DNA of 64,000 nucleotides from Mucilaginibacter sp. Bleaf8 (GTDB lineage Bacteria; Bacteroidota; Bacteroidia; Sphingobacteriales; Sphingobacteriaceae): assembly GCF_018390515.1 (NCBI RefSeq), contig NZ_JAHBBK010000001.1:1798001-1862000 (forward strand), read 5' to 3'. Shown piece after piece: positions 9,169 to 17,647 of the stretch (positions are counted from its first letter, which is position 1; each line of letters begins with the position of its first letter). A program made the translations under genes and the position numbers. The notes beneath the pieces were generated by a model, which did not search any database, was not told the origin of the DNA, and worked only from the letters and a program-made list of their open reading frames with translations.

Positions 9169-9714
9169 TTATACTACTTTCTGAGCAAAATCCTTTTGCA
9201 GCCTTTTTAAACTGGTGGCTACTGAGGTATCGATTTGTCTGTCGCCAACGGTTAATACAAAGCCACCAATTAATGACGGATCAACTACCGCGTGCAGGTT
9301 AACCTGTGCGCCGGCAATGCTTTGTACATCGGCAACAATCTGCTGTTTGTTAGCTTCAGACAGGGGTGCTGCCGAAACTACCTTAGCATTAACAATCTTT
9401 TGCTTGATGTTATATTGGTTGATAAACTCTTTAGCCGCCGAGAACAGAACCTCGCCACGTCCTTTGTTTATCATGATTTTGAAAAATGCAAGCGTGTTGG
9501 CACTTACCCTGTCGGTAAACACACCTTCCAGCACTTTCAGCTTTTTATCGTGTGATATGATCGGATTGCGCAATACCGCATTAAGCTCAGGGTTAGCTTT
9601 TAATGTTCGCACAAAAAAGGCCATATCCTGCTGGGTAGCCTCTAAAGCATTTTGCTCAATGGCTAAGTCAATCAGCGATTTTGCGTAACGGGATCCAACT
9701 GTTAATTCAGACAT
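9169..9714 (-). CDS. atpH: ATP synthase F1 delta subunit (OSCP)
   Basis: The 181-residue subunit joins the peripheral stalk b dimer to the top of F1. The N-terminal six-helix domain starts [20 protein letters not shown], and the C-terminal end carries the conserved [24 protein letters not shown]. Order in the operon (after atpF, before atpA) and length agree. The 88-base gap to atpF is filled by a 7-nt-word array rather than by ordinary spacer. Confidence 0.96.
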   Translation of the reverse strand: MSELTVGSRYAKSLIDLAIEQNALEATQQDMAFFVRTLKANPELNAVLRNPIISHDKKLKVLEGVFTDRVSANTLAFFKIMINKGRGEVLFSAAKEFINQYNIKQKIVNAKVVSAAPLSEANKQQIVADVQSIAGAQVNLHAVVDPSLIGGFVLTVGDRQIDTSVATSLKRLQKDFAQKVV

Positions 9715-9723
9715 ATCTTTTTG

Positions 9724-9797
9724 ATTCCGAAGATTGAATGTTCAGTTTCGAATGTACTTAATAAAACCGCAACATTCTGAAACCTAAAGTTCTAATT
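9724..9797. repeat. Two-armed array of 7-nt words between atpH and atpF
   Basis: Five plus-strand words run in exact 7-nt steps from 9724 (ATTCCGA, AGATTGA, ATGTTCA, GTTTCGA, ATGTACT). At least four minus-strand words run from 9797 down to 9770 (AATTAGA, ACTTTAG, GTTTCAG, AATGTTG). A short AT-rich spacer of about 11 bases separates the arms. Words in both arms share the pattern nnnTnnA/G. Confidence 0.65.
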
Positions 9798-9802
9798 CGA
9801 TA

Positions 9803-10312
9803 TTAGCTTATTTTAACTTCTCTTAATAAGTCAGCAACCATTTCGTCCTGAGCTTTCTGATCGGCCAGCTCCTTGCGCAGCAATTTCTCAGCAATTTCAA
9901 CTGATAATGCAGCTACCTGGTTTTTCACATCAGCTAAGGCAATTGCTTTCTGGCTGTTGATTTCTAAACGGGCTTGCTCAATCATGCGGGCACCTTCAAC
10001 ATTTGCCTGTGTTTTAGCTTCGTTTACAATCTGGTCTTTCAGTTTGCGGGCTTCGCTTAAAATCAAGTCGCGCTCAGCACGGGCTTGTTTTAACAGTTGC
10101 TCATTTTCGTTGGTTAAGCGGGCCATTTCTTCTTTAGCAGCCTCAGCTTTCAATAAAGCATCCTCAATAGAACGCTCTCTTTCGCTGATGGCACCCATGA
10201 TAGGTTTCCAGGCAAACTTAGCCAGCAGGATAAGCAGGATAACAAATGCTAATGCGGCCCAAACCACAAAGCCTAAATGATCATTTAATAAACCGTCAAA
10301 TAACTCTTCCAT
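9803..10312 (-). CDS. atpF: ATP synthase F0 b subunit
   Basis: The 169-residue peripheral stalk subunit has one N-terminal transmembrane helix (about 14-32, GFVVWAALAFVILLILLAKF), then FAWKPIMGAISERERSIEDALLKAE and a long charged right-handed coiled coil up to the C-terminus. The stator holds F1 against rotation through AtpH. Only one b gene is present, so the stalk should be a homodimer. A stem-loop lies upstream, between this gene and atpE. Confidence 0.96.
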   Translation of the reverse strand: MEELFDGLLNDHLGFVVWAALAFVILLILLAKFAWKPIMGAISERERSIEDALLKAEAAKEEMARLTNENEQLLKQARAERDLILSEARKLKDQIVNEAKTQANVEGARMIEQARLEINSQKAIALADVKNQVAALSVEIAEKLLRKELADQKAQDEMVADLLREVKIS

Positions 10313-10353
10313 TTATATTTTCAGTTATAACTTAACTACACTTTTAACTTTAT

Positions 10354-10392
10354 AAAACCTTACCTGCTGCCAACCGCTGCAAGTAAGGTTTT
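10354..10392 (-). other. Stem-loop between atpE and atpF
   Basis: A perfect 10-bp stem (10354-10363 with 10383-10392) encloses a 19-base GC-rich loop. On the minus strand it is followed by only four T residues, so it is a weak or partial terminator, or an mRNA 3'-end stabiliser. It lies 21 bases after the atpE stop. A role in raising c-subunit output relative to b is an inference. Confidence 0.65.
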
Positions 10393-10413
10393 AATTTTTT
10401 GAGTCGGTAAAAA

Positions 10414-10632
<219 letters not shown>

Positions 10633-10667
10633 TTAAAAGTTAATATAGTGTATAATTATTTTTCAGA

Positions 10668-11747
10668 TTAATGATGATGCTCTTCAACTGCAGTACCGAT
10701 AAACAGTGCAGTAAGCATGGTAAAGATGAAAGCCTGCAGAAACGCTACCAACAACTCGAGCACATCCATAAACAACACGAATGCGATTGACACCGGTGCA
10801 ATGAATAAGGTTTTGAAGATAAAGATCAGGGCAATTAAGCTTAATACGATAATGTGACCGGCTGAAATATTTGCGTACAAACGAATCATCAACGCAAACG
10901 GGCGGGAAATTACACCGATCAGCTCCACCGGAATCATGATTGGATACAACCAAACAGGTACTGGTGGCATAAAGATGTGTTTCCAATAGTATTTATTTGC
11001 GCTGAAGTTAACCACCAGCATCACAATAAATGATAGCACGAAAGTCATCAGGATATTACCAGTAACGTTAGCACCACCCGGAAAGATAGGCACCAAACCC
11101 AACAGGTTATTGATCCAGATAAAGAAGAAAATGGTTAGCAAAATAGGCATGTAGCGTTCGTAACGGTAACCAATGTTCGGGCGGGCAATCTCGTCGCGCA
11201 CAAACATAATCACCGGCTCAACTAACGATTGCAAACCTTTAGGTGCTTTACCCACACGCTTACGGTAAGCAGCAGCTACGCTCATGAATATAACCAGCAA
11301 CAAAATACCGGCAATCCATAAAGCCACCACGTTTTTAGTGATCGAAAAATCGTAGATATGCTTTGAAGCTTCTTTATCCACTTCGCCGGCAGCATTTACT
11401 ACGCGAATTTTTTCTTCAACCAGCTTGTAAGTATAGTACTTACCTTGATGTGCTTCATGACCGTGATGAAACTCGCTTGCCGAGAAGAATTCGGTACCTT
11501 TATCAGTGAAAAGAATTACAGGTAATGCGATAGAAGTTTCACCGCCCACATGCCAGTAGTGCGAGTCGCCAATGTGCTCCAGAATTGCAGTTGTAGGATT
11601 AAAGGCTTCCTGCTCCGCATTTTTAGCCTCTGTGGTGCTACCCTCACCTTGTATAGCAAAAGTTTTACACGTGGTTAGTGTAAAAAAAACACCTAAAATT
11701 ACGCTGAGTAAAGTTTTTTTTGAGTTCAAAATGTGCCTAAAATCCAT
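10668..11747 (-). CDS. atpB: ATP synthase F0 a subunit
   Basis: The 359-residue stator subunit forms the proton half-channels. Residues about 11-32 are a signal-like hydrophobic segment. About 100 hydrophilic residues, some His-rich (SEFHHGHEAH), follow before the membrane core, an extension usual in Bacteroidota. The core has five to six helices with the essential Arg289 in IRLYANISAGH, equivalent to E. coli Arg210. The C-terminus ends EEHHH. The long N-terminal part is probably periplasmic and its role is unknown. It is preceded by two small membrane-protein genes in the AtpI position. Confidence 0.96.
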   Translation of the reverse strand: MDFRHILNSKKTLLSVILGVFFTLTTCKTFAIQGEGSTTEAKNAEQEAFNPTTAILEHIGDSHYWHVGGETSIALPVILFTDKGTEFFSASEFHHGHEAHQGKYYTYKLVEEKIRVVNAAGEVDKEASKHIYDFSITKNVVALWIAGILLLVIFMSVAAAYRKRVGKAPKGLQSLVEPVIMFVRDEIARPNIGYRYERYMPILLTIFFFIWINNLLGLVPIFPGGANVTGNILMTFVLSFIVMLVVNFSANKYYWKHIFMPPVPVWLYPIMIPVELIGVISRPFALMIRLYANISAGHIIVLSLIALIFIFKTLFIAPVSIAFVLFMDVLELLVAFLQAFIFTMLTALFIGTAVEEHHH

Positions 11748-11761
11748 TTATCGGGAGATTT

Positions 11762-12142
11762 TTACTTTTTATTTTGGACGCGCAAGTTAGTCAATAAACT
11801 GTAAACTTCAAAAGCCGTATAAAAGAAATACAGGTAAAAAAAGTTGACCACAAAAACGATGTCATTTACCTTGTATTTGGACAAATAAATCAAGGCAAAA
11901 AACATGCATAAAATAAGCTTAAATGCAGTTCCGCCCAGAAATATTTGCCCGCCCAGCTCACCGTTGCGCTGCTGCCCGTAAATAACACCCAGACAGAGCA
12001 GGAAAGTTAGCGACGAAAAAAACTGGAACAACAGCCAAAATCCGGGAACCAGCACCTGTTGTTGACCGGTAAAGCCCAACAGCGCCGGTGGCAAAGCTAT
12101 GGCTACTGTGGCAATGCCAAAAGCAATAAAAAAGCGCTTCAA
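11762..12142 (-). CDS. Four-helix membrane protein in the AtpI position
   Basis: The 126-residue protein has about four transmembrane helices and a short basic C-terminus (LRVQNKK). It begins with TTG, and the TTG overlaps the TGA stop of the upstream gene by four bases (12139-12142), which points to translational coupling. No ATG start gives a full first helix. It sits between an AtpZ-like gene and atpB, where other bacteria place atpI, and probably helps assemble the c-ring or handles Mg2+ supply. That role is inferred from position; I see no conserved motif that proves it. Confidence 0.75.
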   Translation of the reverse strand: MKRFFIAFGIATVAIALPPALLGFTGQQQVLVPGFWLLFQFFSSLTFLLCLGVIYGQQRNGELGGQIFLGGTAFKLILCMFFALIYLSKYKVNDIVFVVNFFYLYFFYTAFEVYSLLTNLRVQNKK

Positions 12143-12336
12143 TTTTTTAAAGATTTAACTACAAGATACAAAGACGCAAAAACACCAAATAATGACAACA
12201 AAGCGGTAACCCATTGCGTAGTATGCCCGGCATGCTTGTCAATTTCATAACCGGCAAAGGTGAGCGCTCCTATGATCACAATCATCTGGAAGGCGATGCC
12301 TGTATACTTAATATAATCGTTAGCCGGTTTATTCAT
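12139..12336 (-). CDS. AtpZ/AtpI-family small membrane protein
   Basis: The 65-residue product has two transmembrane helices (about 11-29 and 40-58) linked by GYEIDKHAGHTTQW. This is the signature layout of the ATPase gene 1 / AtpZ family (PF09527), which is found at the head of atp operons. It has been linked to F1F0 assembly or Mg2+/Ca2+ transport together with AtpI. It is the first gene of this operon; a TAAATTTG box lies 35 bases upstream. The stop codon is shared with the TTG start of the next gene. Confidence 0.85.
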   Translation of the reverse strand: MNKPANDYIKYTGIAFQMIVIIGALTFAGYEIDKHAGHTTQWVTALLSLFGVFASLYLVVKSLKN

Positions 12337-12371
12337 GAATTTTGCCTATGCCTTAAATAATTACAGAACCG

Positions 12372-12379
12372 CAAATTTA
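12372..12379 (-). promoter_or_regulatory. Candidate -7 box TAAATTTG for the atp operon
   Basis: An exact TAnnTTTG on the minus strand, 35 bases before the first atp operon start. No -33 TTG at the expected distance. Confidence 0.4.
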
Positions 12380-12433
12380 TTAAATGCCTTGCATAGTATT
12401 TAGTAAATTAGCCATGCTTTTATATAATATCTT

Positions 12434-15229
12434 TTGAATTTGAAGCGCTTGTATAAATCTTACGGTCTTAAATCGTTCATCTTACTTCTTGTTTTACTGG
12501 CCGGGTGCTCGCTCGAAAAAAAGAGCGCAGTGAACCGGGGCTTACAGAATTTAACGGCCCGTTACAATATTTTGTTTAATGCCAACGAGCTGCTAAAGCA
12601 GAAGCAAGACACCTATACGGCATCTTTTATAGATGCGTACAACCAGATTTTGCCCGTATATCAGGATACAGCATCAAATATTACCACGCAGGATAAAGAA
12701 CTGGATGCCGTAGTAGCCAAGGCCAATAACATTATCAACATCAAAGAACAAAGCCATTACATTGGCGATGCCTACCTGCTGCTGGGCAAGGCAGCGCATT
12801 TAGGCGGCAATTATTATAATGCGGTAGAATTTTTTAGCTACGTAACCCGCTCTTTCCCATCCGAGCACGATTTGGTGCAAGAGGCACGCGCCTGGCAGAT
12901 ACGCTCGTTGCTATATTTAAACCAGTTGCCACTTGCTAAAAACATCTTGGACTCGACCATGCTGGACATGACCGCCAAAACCGACAAAGCGGCGGATATT
13001 TATGCAGCAGGCTTACAATATCACATCAATGCTCAAAACTATCCGGAAGCTGAAGATATGGCACACAAAGCCATCAGTTATTGCAGCAATAAGCAGCAAA
13101 AGCTGCGTTGGACATTCATCCTGGCACAATTACAGGAGCTTAACCGCAAACCGGCTGATGCTTATGATAGCTACACCCGTGTGGTAAAAAGCAATGCCCC
13201 GTTTGTACTGGCTTTCAATGCCGACCTTAACCGTATACGCATTGAGGATACCCGTAACGGCGCACAGTTAAGCCGTGCTGATCGCTTGAAAAGGCTTTTG
13301 CGTAATCAAAACAACGAAGAGTTTACCGACCAGATTTATTATCAGTTAGGCGAACTGGCACTAAGCGACAACCACCTGGACGATGCCATTAAAAACTACA
13401 GGCTATCGATAAGATACAGCCAAAAGAACCTGACGCAAAAAGGACTGAGCTACTTAAGGCTGGCAGACATCAACTTTAAAAACAAGGCCGATTATGTGCA
13501 GGCCAAGCTATATTATGACAGCACGTTGCGCAGCCTGCCGCCTAATTATCCGGGTTATAACGCCATACTTAAAAAGGCCGATAACCTGCAGTTACTGGCC
13601 GACCGTTTGCAAACCATTGCCCGCGAAGACACCTTACAGGCTTTAGCCAAGCTTGATGAACCTGAACGCCTGCGCCGTATTGAGTTGATGGTGAACCGCC
13701 AGGTGGTACCGCAAACCGGTGTGGCAGCAGTAAGCAACCCATTTACCAACGCAGATAATGCGGTGGCACAGGGCGGGCCAAATGATAACAGCAGCAGCTT
13801 TTATTTTTACAATACATCGGCCGTAAGCCAGGGGTATACTGCTTTTAAACGCCGCTGGGGAAACCGTAAGCTGGAAGACAACTGGCGCCGTAGTGATCGC
13901 TATAATAGTGATATGGCTCTTAACGCAACCAACACCACGCAAAATGTTGACCCAAGCGTTACCCCGCCGCCTATGCAAAAAAGCACGGTTGATGTAGTAG
14001 CTACCGGCTATCGTCAGGATATATTGCAAAGCATCCCGCTAACGCCCGAACAACTGGCCCAGTCAAACATGCGCATTTACAATGCTTACGTAGATATCGC
14101 CAATTTTTACCGCGATATTTTGGACGACAAGCAGGAAGCCATCAATATTTATCAACTATTAATAACCCGTTTCCCGAACGATCAGAACCTGGTTGCCAAT
14201 TATTATAACCTTTACCGTTTGTATAGCGGCATCAGTCCGGCCCGTTCTGAAGAGTACAAAAATTTGATATTAAGCCGTTATCCTAACACACCGTTTGCCA
14301 AAGTAATTAATGATCCGGATTATGCCCGCCGATTGGATGATCAGGATGCCGAACTGAATGCCTTTTATAATCAGATATATGATTTGTACACGCACCGCTC
14401 TTACAAAGAGGTGATTACCAGAGCCGACGACCTGATCAGGCAATATCCTGAAAGCAAACTGGCTGCGCAATTAGCTTACCTGCGTGCACTGGCTTCGGGC
14501 CACCAAGAAAAAGTTGTACCTTTTAGGGCCGAACTGCAGCAAATTACCGTTCGCTATCCCGACGATCGCCTGATTACGCCACTGGTAAAACAGCATATGG
14601 CTTATATAGATGCCAACCAGGCCGAAATGGCCGCCCGCCCGGTAGCATTATTAGATACCGATCCGGAAGCGATACCATTTATGCCTGCGCCGGCCGTGCC
14701 AACGCAAACAATTGCAGTGGCTAAATCACCTGCCCAGCCTAAACCGGCTGCTCCGGTTACCCAGCAATCTGCAGTTGTGGTGCCTGACAAGCCAGCCGCT
14801 CAGCCTAAAGTTGACGAGCCGGTTGCCAAACCTGTTACACCAACACCTGCACCCGCAGCACCATCTATATTCAATAAGCGCGATAGTACCAATTACTACT
14901 TTGTAATTAATGTGAGCAGCGGTACCACCAATTTGTCTTCGTCGCGTTTTGGTATAGGGCAGTTTAACCGTACCAATTTCCAGGGCGCACCTATCAAGCA
15001 CCTGTTAAAACCCATAGGTGCCGATAATCAGGTGATTTACGTAGGCCGCTTTTACAGCAGCAACGATGCCAAGGATTATGCCCGCAGCATTGTGCCCCTT
15101 TTGCCGCAAATTATGAAGGTACCTGCCGATAAATACAGCTTTTTTATCATCACTCAAGAAAATCTGGATAAATTAGCCGATCGAAAATTACTGGATAGTT
15201 ACGTTGACTATTACCAGAAAAACTATTAG
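12434..15229 (+). CDS. sprE: SprE/PorW-type TPR lipoprotein of the type IX secretion system
   Basis: The 931-residue lipoprotein has its lipobox at Cys25 (FILLLVLLAGC). The mature N-terminus (NRGLQNLTARYNILFNANELLKQKQDTY) is the hallmark of SprE of Flavobacterium and PorW of Porphyromonas, which are needed for gliding and T9SS. Tetratricopeptide-like helical pairs fill about 90-700 (GDAYLLLGKAAHLGGNYYNAVEFF; YYQLGELALSDNHLDDAIKNY). A Pro/Ala-rich linker (about 735-810) joins a C-terminal SPOR-like or sensor-like domain. The start is TTG; no in-frame ATG lies upstream. The next gene, a penicillin-binding protein, begins 3 bases later, so the two are co-transcribed. Confidence 0.88.
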   Translation: MNLKRLYKSYGLKSFILLLVLLAGCSLEKKSAVNRGLQNLTARYNILFNANELLKQKQDTYTASFIDAYNQILPVYQDTASNITTQDKELDAVVAKANNIINIKEQSHYIGDAYLLLGKAAHLGGNYYNAVEFFSYVTRSFPSEHDLVQEARAWQIRSLLYLNQLPLAKNILDSTMLDMTAKTDKAADIYAAGLQYHINAQNYPEAEDMAHKAISYCSNKQQKLRWTFILAQLQELNRKPADAYDSYTRVVKSNAPFVLAFNADLNRIRIEDTRNGAQLSRADRLKRLLRNQNNEEFTDQIYYQLGELALSDNHLDDAIKNYRLSIRYSQKNLTQKGLSYLRLADINFKNKADYVQAKLYYDSTLRSLPPNYPGYNAILKKADNLQLLADRLQTIAREDTLQALAKLDEPERLRRIELMVNRQVVPQTGVAAVSNPFTNADNAVAQGGPNDNSSSFYFYNTSAVSQGYTAFKRRWGNRKLEDNWRRSDRYNSDMALNATNTTQNVDPSVTPPPMQKSTVDVVATGYRQDILQSIPLTPEQLAQSNMRIYNAYVDIANFYRDILDDKQEAINIYQLLITRFPNDQNLVANYYNLYRLYSGISPARSEEYKNLILSRYPNTPFAKVINDPDYARRLDDQDAELNAFYNQIYDLYTHRSYKEVITRADDLIRQYPESKLAAQLAYLRALASGHQEKVVPFRAELQQITVRYPDDRLITPLVKQHMAYIDANQAEMAARPVALLDTDPEAIPFMPAPAVPTQTIAVAKSPAQPKPAAPVTQQSAVVVPDKPAAQPKVDEPVAKPVTPTPAPAAPSIFNKRDSTNYYFVINVSSGTTNLSSSRFGIGQFNRTNFQGAPIKHLLKPIGADNQVIYVGRFYSSNDAKDYARSIVPLLPQIMKVPADKYSFFIITQENLDKLADRKLLDSYVDYYQKNY

Positions 15230-15232
15230 AAC

Positions 15233-17473
15233 ATGATTACGAAACTGAAGCCCGAAGAAATACGCAGCTATAACCGCACTTTATGGAAAATAGTAATTGG
15301 CTGTTTTGCATTTTTTGTGCTGATTATGGCTTTGGTTGCTTTTGGCATTTTTGGCCCGCTGCCTTCTTTCCGCGACCTGGAAAACCCGAAGAGCAACCAG
15401 GCATCCGAAATATTATCATCAGACGGGCGTACGGTACTGGGCACCTATTATGTACAAAACCGCTCAAACGTTAATTACAACCAGATATCGCCCAATGTAA
15501 TTAACGCCCTGATTGCTACCGAGGATAACCGTTTTATGGATCACTCAGGTATTGATTTTGGCCGTACTTTTACCATTATTTTTTATAACCTGATTGGTAA
15601 AAAGCAGGGCGGTAGTACCATTACCCAGCAGCTGGCGCTCAACCTTTTTTCCGAACGCTCGCACAATGTATTTAAACGCATTACCCAAAAACTGCAAGAG
15701 TGGATTATTGCCGTAAACTTAGAGCGCCGCTACACCAAGGAAGAGATCATTACCATGTATTTAAATACAGTTGATTTTGGTGCTTACAACACCTTTGGTA
15801 TCAAATCGGCATCACGTACTTATTTCAACACCACGCCCGATAAGCTAACTGCCGATCAGGCGGCATTGCTGATTGGTATGGTTAATGGTCCTGGTATTTA
15901 TTCGCCTATCCGCCACCCCGACAATGCGGTGAACCGCCGTAACTTTGTATTACGCCGCATGGCCGAAGAAGGTATGCTGAGCGATGGCCAGGCCGAAGAA
16001 TTTAAACAAAAGCCGCTGGGGCTGAACTTTAAGCCATCCGACCATAATGATGGTCCGGCTACTTACTTCAGGGCTGTTTTAAGAAAAGATGTTCAGAAGA
16101 TTCTGGACGATCAGTCTATCGTAAAATCTGATGGTACACCTTATGATCTGGATCGTGATGGTTTAAGAATTTACACTACCATCAACAATACCATGCAGCA
16201 GTATGCTGAAGAAGCACAAAAAGAATATATGCGCGATTTGCAAGTGCAGTTTAACCAGCACTGGCGCGGCCGCAGCTTATGGAAAGGCGTAGCTAACTTC
16301 AAGCTGTTGTTAGATCAGGGCATGAAACGTTCAGACCGTTACCGCTGGCTCAAACAACAGGGAAAATCAGATGACGAGATTAAGGAAGATTTTAATACGC
16401 CAACCACGGTAAACCTGTTTACCTGGCATGGTAACATCGATACCACCATGAAACCCATCGACTCTATTGTATACAGTAAGATGCTGCTGCGCAATGCCAT
16501 GATGAGTATGGATCCAACCACCGGTTATGTAAAGGCCTGGGTTGGCGGTATCAATTTTGAACATTTTAAGTACGATCAGGTAAAAATGGGTGCCCGTCAG
16601 GTTGGTTCAACCGCCAAGCCGTTTACCTATGCCGTGGCTATTGATAATGGCTTTTCGCCATGTATGCAGGTAAACAACGTACCCGATACCATTTACGGAT
16701 ATGGTAAGCCGTGGTGCCCGGGCTCATCACCATCAGAAACGGTACCTGGCGCTATTACCCTGCGTAAAGCCCTGGCCCGTTCGCAAAACTGGGTTACCGC
16801 CCACGTTATGAAAGAAGTAACGCCCGTACCGGTAATGCAGCTGATTAAAAAAATGGGCGTTACTACCGCGGTTCCGCCATATCCGTCTATCTGCTTAGGT
16901 ACATTCAACGCATCGGTATTTGATATGACCGGGGCTTACAGTGCATTTGCCAATCACGGTGTATGGACCGAGCCTATTTACCTGTTGCGTATCGAGGATA
17001 AGAACGGCAACCTGCTGTATGAACGTAAATCGCGCGTGGTACAGGCCATGAACGAGCAAACCGCTTATGTAATGAGCTACATGCTAAAAGGCGTGGTTGA
17101 TGAAGGTACTGGCTGGCGCTTGCGTAGCAAATATGGCCTGCGCAATCCTATAGGCGGCAAAACGGGCACTACGCAAAACAACTCCGACGGCTGGTTTATA
17201 GGCATTACGCCTTACCTGGTTACCGGTGTATGGACAGGTTGTGAGGACCGTGACATCCATTTTAGATCTACCCATTTGGGTGAGGGCGCCAATACGGCAT
17301 TGCCTATTTTTGCGTTATATATGAAGAAAGTTTACGCAAACCAAGCATTAGGAATTAAGCAGGGTGTTGACTTTGATCCGCCTAAAAACGGCCTCAACAT
17401 TCAGCTGGATTGCGGGGCGTACAGCCAGCAGCAGCAAGCTACTACCGAGGTAGATAACAAGCTGGGCTTTTAA
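15233..17473 (+). CDS. Class A penicillin-binding protein (PBP1A type)
   Basis: The 746-residue bifunctional enzyme polymerises and cross-links peptidoglycan at the inner membrane, acting in the periplasm. It has one transmembrane helix (about 17-39), a GT51 glycosyltransferase domain with the motifs ATEDNRFMDHSGID and GGSTITQQLALNLF, and a transpeptidase domain with Ser459-T-A-Lys462, Ser517-Q-Asn519 and Lys643-T-Gly645. All catalytic elements are intact. It is tightly linked to sprE; this may be a conserved pair in the family, which would tie envelope growth to T9SS. That link is inference from adjacency. Confidence 0.95.
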   Translation: MITKLKPEEIRSYNRTLWKIVIGCFAFFVLIMALVAFGIFGPLPSFRDLENPKSNQASEILSSDGRTVLGTYYVQNRSNVNYNQISPNVINALIATEDNRFMDHSGIDFGRTFTIIFYNLIGKKQGGSTITQQLALNLFSERSHNVFKRITQKLQEWIIAVNLERRYTKEEIITMYLNTVDFGAYNTFGIKSASRTYFNTTPDKLTADQAALLIGMVNGPGIYSPIRHPDNAVNRRNFVLRRMAEEGMLSDGQAEEFKQKPLGLNFKPSDHNDGPATYFRAVLRKDVQKILDDQSIVKSDGTPYDLDRDGLRIYTTINNTMQQYAEEAQKEYMRDLQVQFNQHWRGRSLWKGVANFKLLLDQGMKRSDRYRWLKQQGKSDDEIKEDFNTPTTVNLFTWHGNIDTTMKPIDSIVYSKMLLRNAMMSMDPTTGYVKAWVGGINFEHFKYDQVKMGARQVGSTAKPFTYAVAIDNGFSPCMQVNNVPDTIYGYGKPWCPGSSPSETVPGAITLRKALARSQNWVTAHVMKEVTPVPVMQLIKKMGVTTAVPPYPSICLGTFNASVFDMTGAYSAFANHGVWTEPIYLLRIEDKNGNLLYERKSRVVQAMNEQTAYVMSYMLKGVVDEGTGWRLRSKYGLRNPIGGKTGTTQNNSDGWFIGITPYLVTGVWTGCEDRDIHFRSTHLGEGANTALPIFALYMKKVYANQALGIKQGVDFDPPKNGLNIQLDCGAYSQQQQATTEVDNKLGF

Positions 17474-17548
17474 GACAACAGAATAAGCAACCTTTTGCAA
17501 ATCAAAACATTATTCACAAATGTTGATTATTTGATTAGCGAGAGTGTA

Positions 17549-17608
17549 TATTGAAATACCTGTATCGGGTACTTGATTTCGGAATCTTTCGTTATTGGGT
17601 ACCCGATA
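17549..17608. repeat. Two-armed array of 7-nt words before uvrC
   Basis: Plus words run from 17549 (TATTGAA, ATACCTG, TATCGGG, TACTTGA, TTTCGGA). Minus words run from 17608 (TATCGGG, TACCCAA, TAACGAA, AGATTCC) in exact 7-nt steps. An 11-bp perfect inverted repeat (17562-17572 with 17599-17609) arises from the matching TATCGGG words. It is not followed by a T-run. Confidence 0.6.
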
Positions 17609-17647
17609 CTTACTTTATAACCCGTTGACGGGGCAAGGGAATTTGAG

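Noticed and set aside
17562..17609. Inverted repeat before uvrC as a transcription terminator
   Set aside because: No T-tract follows on either strand and the loop is 26 bases; it fits the word cassette better.
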